A DNA stretch of 64,000 nt from Engraulis encrasicolus (taxonomy: Eukaryota > Chordata > Actinopteri > Clupeiformes > Engraulidae). Both the position numbers and the translations under genes were made by a program. Within the stretch, counting starts at the first letter, position 1. Each line of letters starts with the position of its first letter. This document shows, piece after piece, positions 63,691-64,000 of the stretch. The notes beneath the pieces were generated by a model. The model searched no databases. It saw only the letters and a list, made by a program, of their open reading frames with translations, and was not told the DNA's origin. Where the stretch lies: the NCBI RefSeq assembly GCF_034702125.1, contig NC_085880.1, forward strand, positions 38,645,730 to 38,709,729. The letters are read 5' to 3'.

Positions 63691-64000
63691 AAAATGATAT
63701 CTTTAGATACTTACAACCCATATGTACTATACATAACTGAAGCATCTATTAATTAATCAAGTGTTATGTCCAAGAAATGGCATCTTTGGCAACTTTGAAC
63801 TGTGAGTACCAGCGCACACTGTCTTAATATGCATACCATCCACAACAGTGTTTCCCAACCAGGGGTACGTGAACACACCTCAGGGGGTATGTTGGGAAAA
63901 TATAATAACAAATACATGGACTGTACACTCACTGGGATAGAGTAACAGGTATAGAGCACGAGGGTCATTTCACTTGAAATCGGACATTTTGGAACTCAAC

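Larger units (their letters stand above)
58530..64000 (+). mobile_element. Autonomous helentron, copy 3, 5' part only
   Basis: It begins with a palindrome (58541-58566) and the common start. Its 5' region is longer than in other units because it carries three related modules (near 58,816, 59,465 and 60,240) instead of two. Autonomous-specific sequence resumes at about 61,107 and includes a GA run, promoter motif, exon 1 donor and exon 2. The window ends inside the leader intron, so the ORF, if present, lies beyond it. This copy is more diverged from copies 1 and 2 than they are from each other. Confidence 0.8.

Overview
The window is eukaryotic genomic DNA, almost certainly from a ray-finned fish. 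The evidence is long CA, GA, CT and TTA microsatellites, tRNA-derived SINEs, hAT and other inverted-repeat DNA transposons, and above all two complete copies of an endonuclease-encoding rolling-circle transposon (helentron) of the vertebrate type. The frequent TAGGCCTA-type words in the non-coding DNA also fit teleosts. I cannot name the species. No host gene, rRNA or tRNA gene could be supported; the only convincing protein genes are the two helentron open reading frames.

Left flank, 1-12,144: a patchwork of DNA transposons and SINEs. It holds a 1.4-kb inverted-repeat element flanked by TTAA, a 465-bp tandem duplication, a CA-rich microsatellite, two hAT-type non-autonomous elements with 8-bp target duplications, a palindromic MITE, two minus-strand tRNA-derived SINEs, and AAT and GACA microsatellites.

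12,145 to the window end (about 51.9 kb): one head-to-tail, plus-strand array of helentron-derived units with no unrelated host DNA between them. Every unit ends in the same 3' signature: GGCAAGCATAC, then an 8-bp-stem hairpin, then AATCTAGT. The order is six short non-autonomous units (1.3-1.66 kb) at 12,145-21,000; autonomous copy 1 (21,001-36,980, ORF 2,420 aa); one short unit split by a 5.6-kb inverted-repeat element (36,981-43,901); another short unit (43,902-45,189); autonomous copy 2 (45,190-58,529, ORF 2,400 aa with a terminal frameshift); and the 5' part of a third autonomous copy (58,530 onwards), cut by the window edge upstream of where its ORF should begin. The short units are internally deleted versions of the autonomous element: they keep about 1.1 kb of its 5' end and its 3' terminus.

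The helentron protein reads, in order, as a duplicated 31-residue N-terminus, a Cys/Asp-His protease-like domain, a 12-13x array of an 18-residue basic repeat, a Cys/His cluster with a helitron-associated domain, an HUH/two-tyrosine Rep nuclease, a PIF1-type helicase and a CR1/L2-like AP endonuclease (EEP) domain. All three autonomous copies share an apparent promoter with a CGGAAGTGACGT motif. Copies 1 and 2 share a spliced 5' leader of four exons, and copy 3 shows the part of it that lies inside the window.

Most interesting signals: (i) the tandem array itself, in the arrangement expected of rolling-circle read-through; (ii) a 5'-terminal palindrome present 15 times, with its 4-nt loop in both orientations and laddered at 49- and 57/58-bp spacing; (iii) a CTCF-like motif (CCACTAGGGGGCGCT) at the same place and in the same orientation in ten consecutive units; (iv) several insertions whose empty site is preserved in a duplicated sequence inside this same window.
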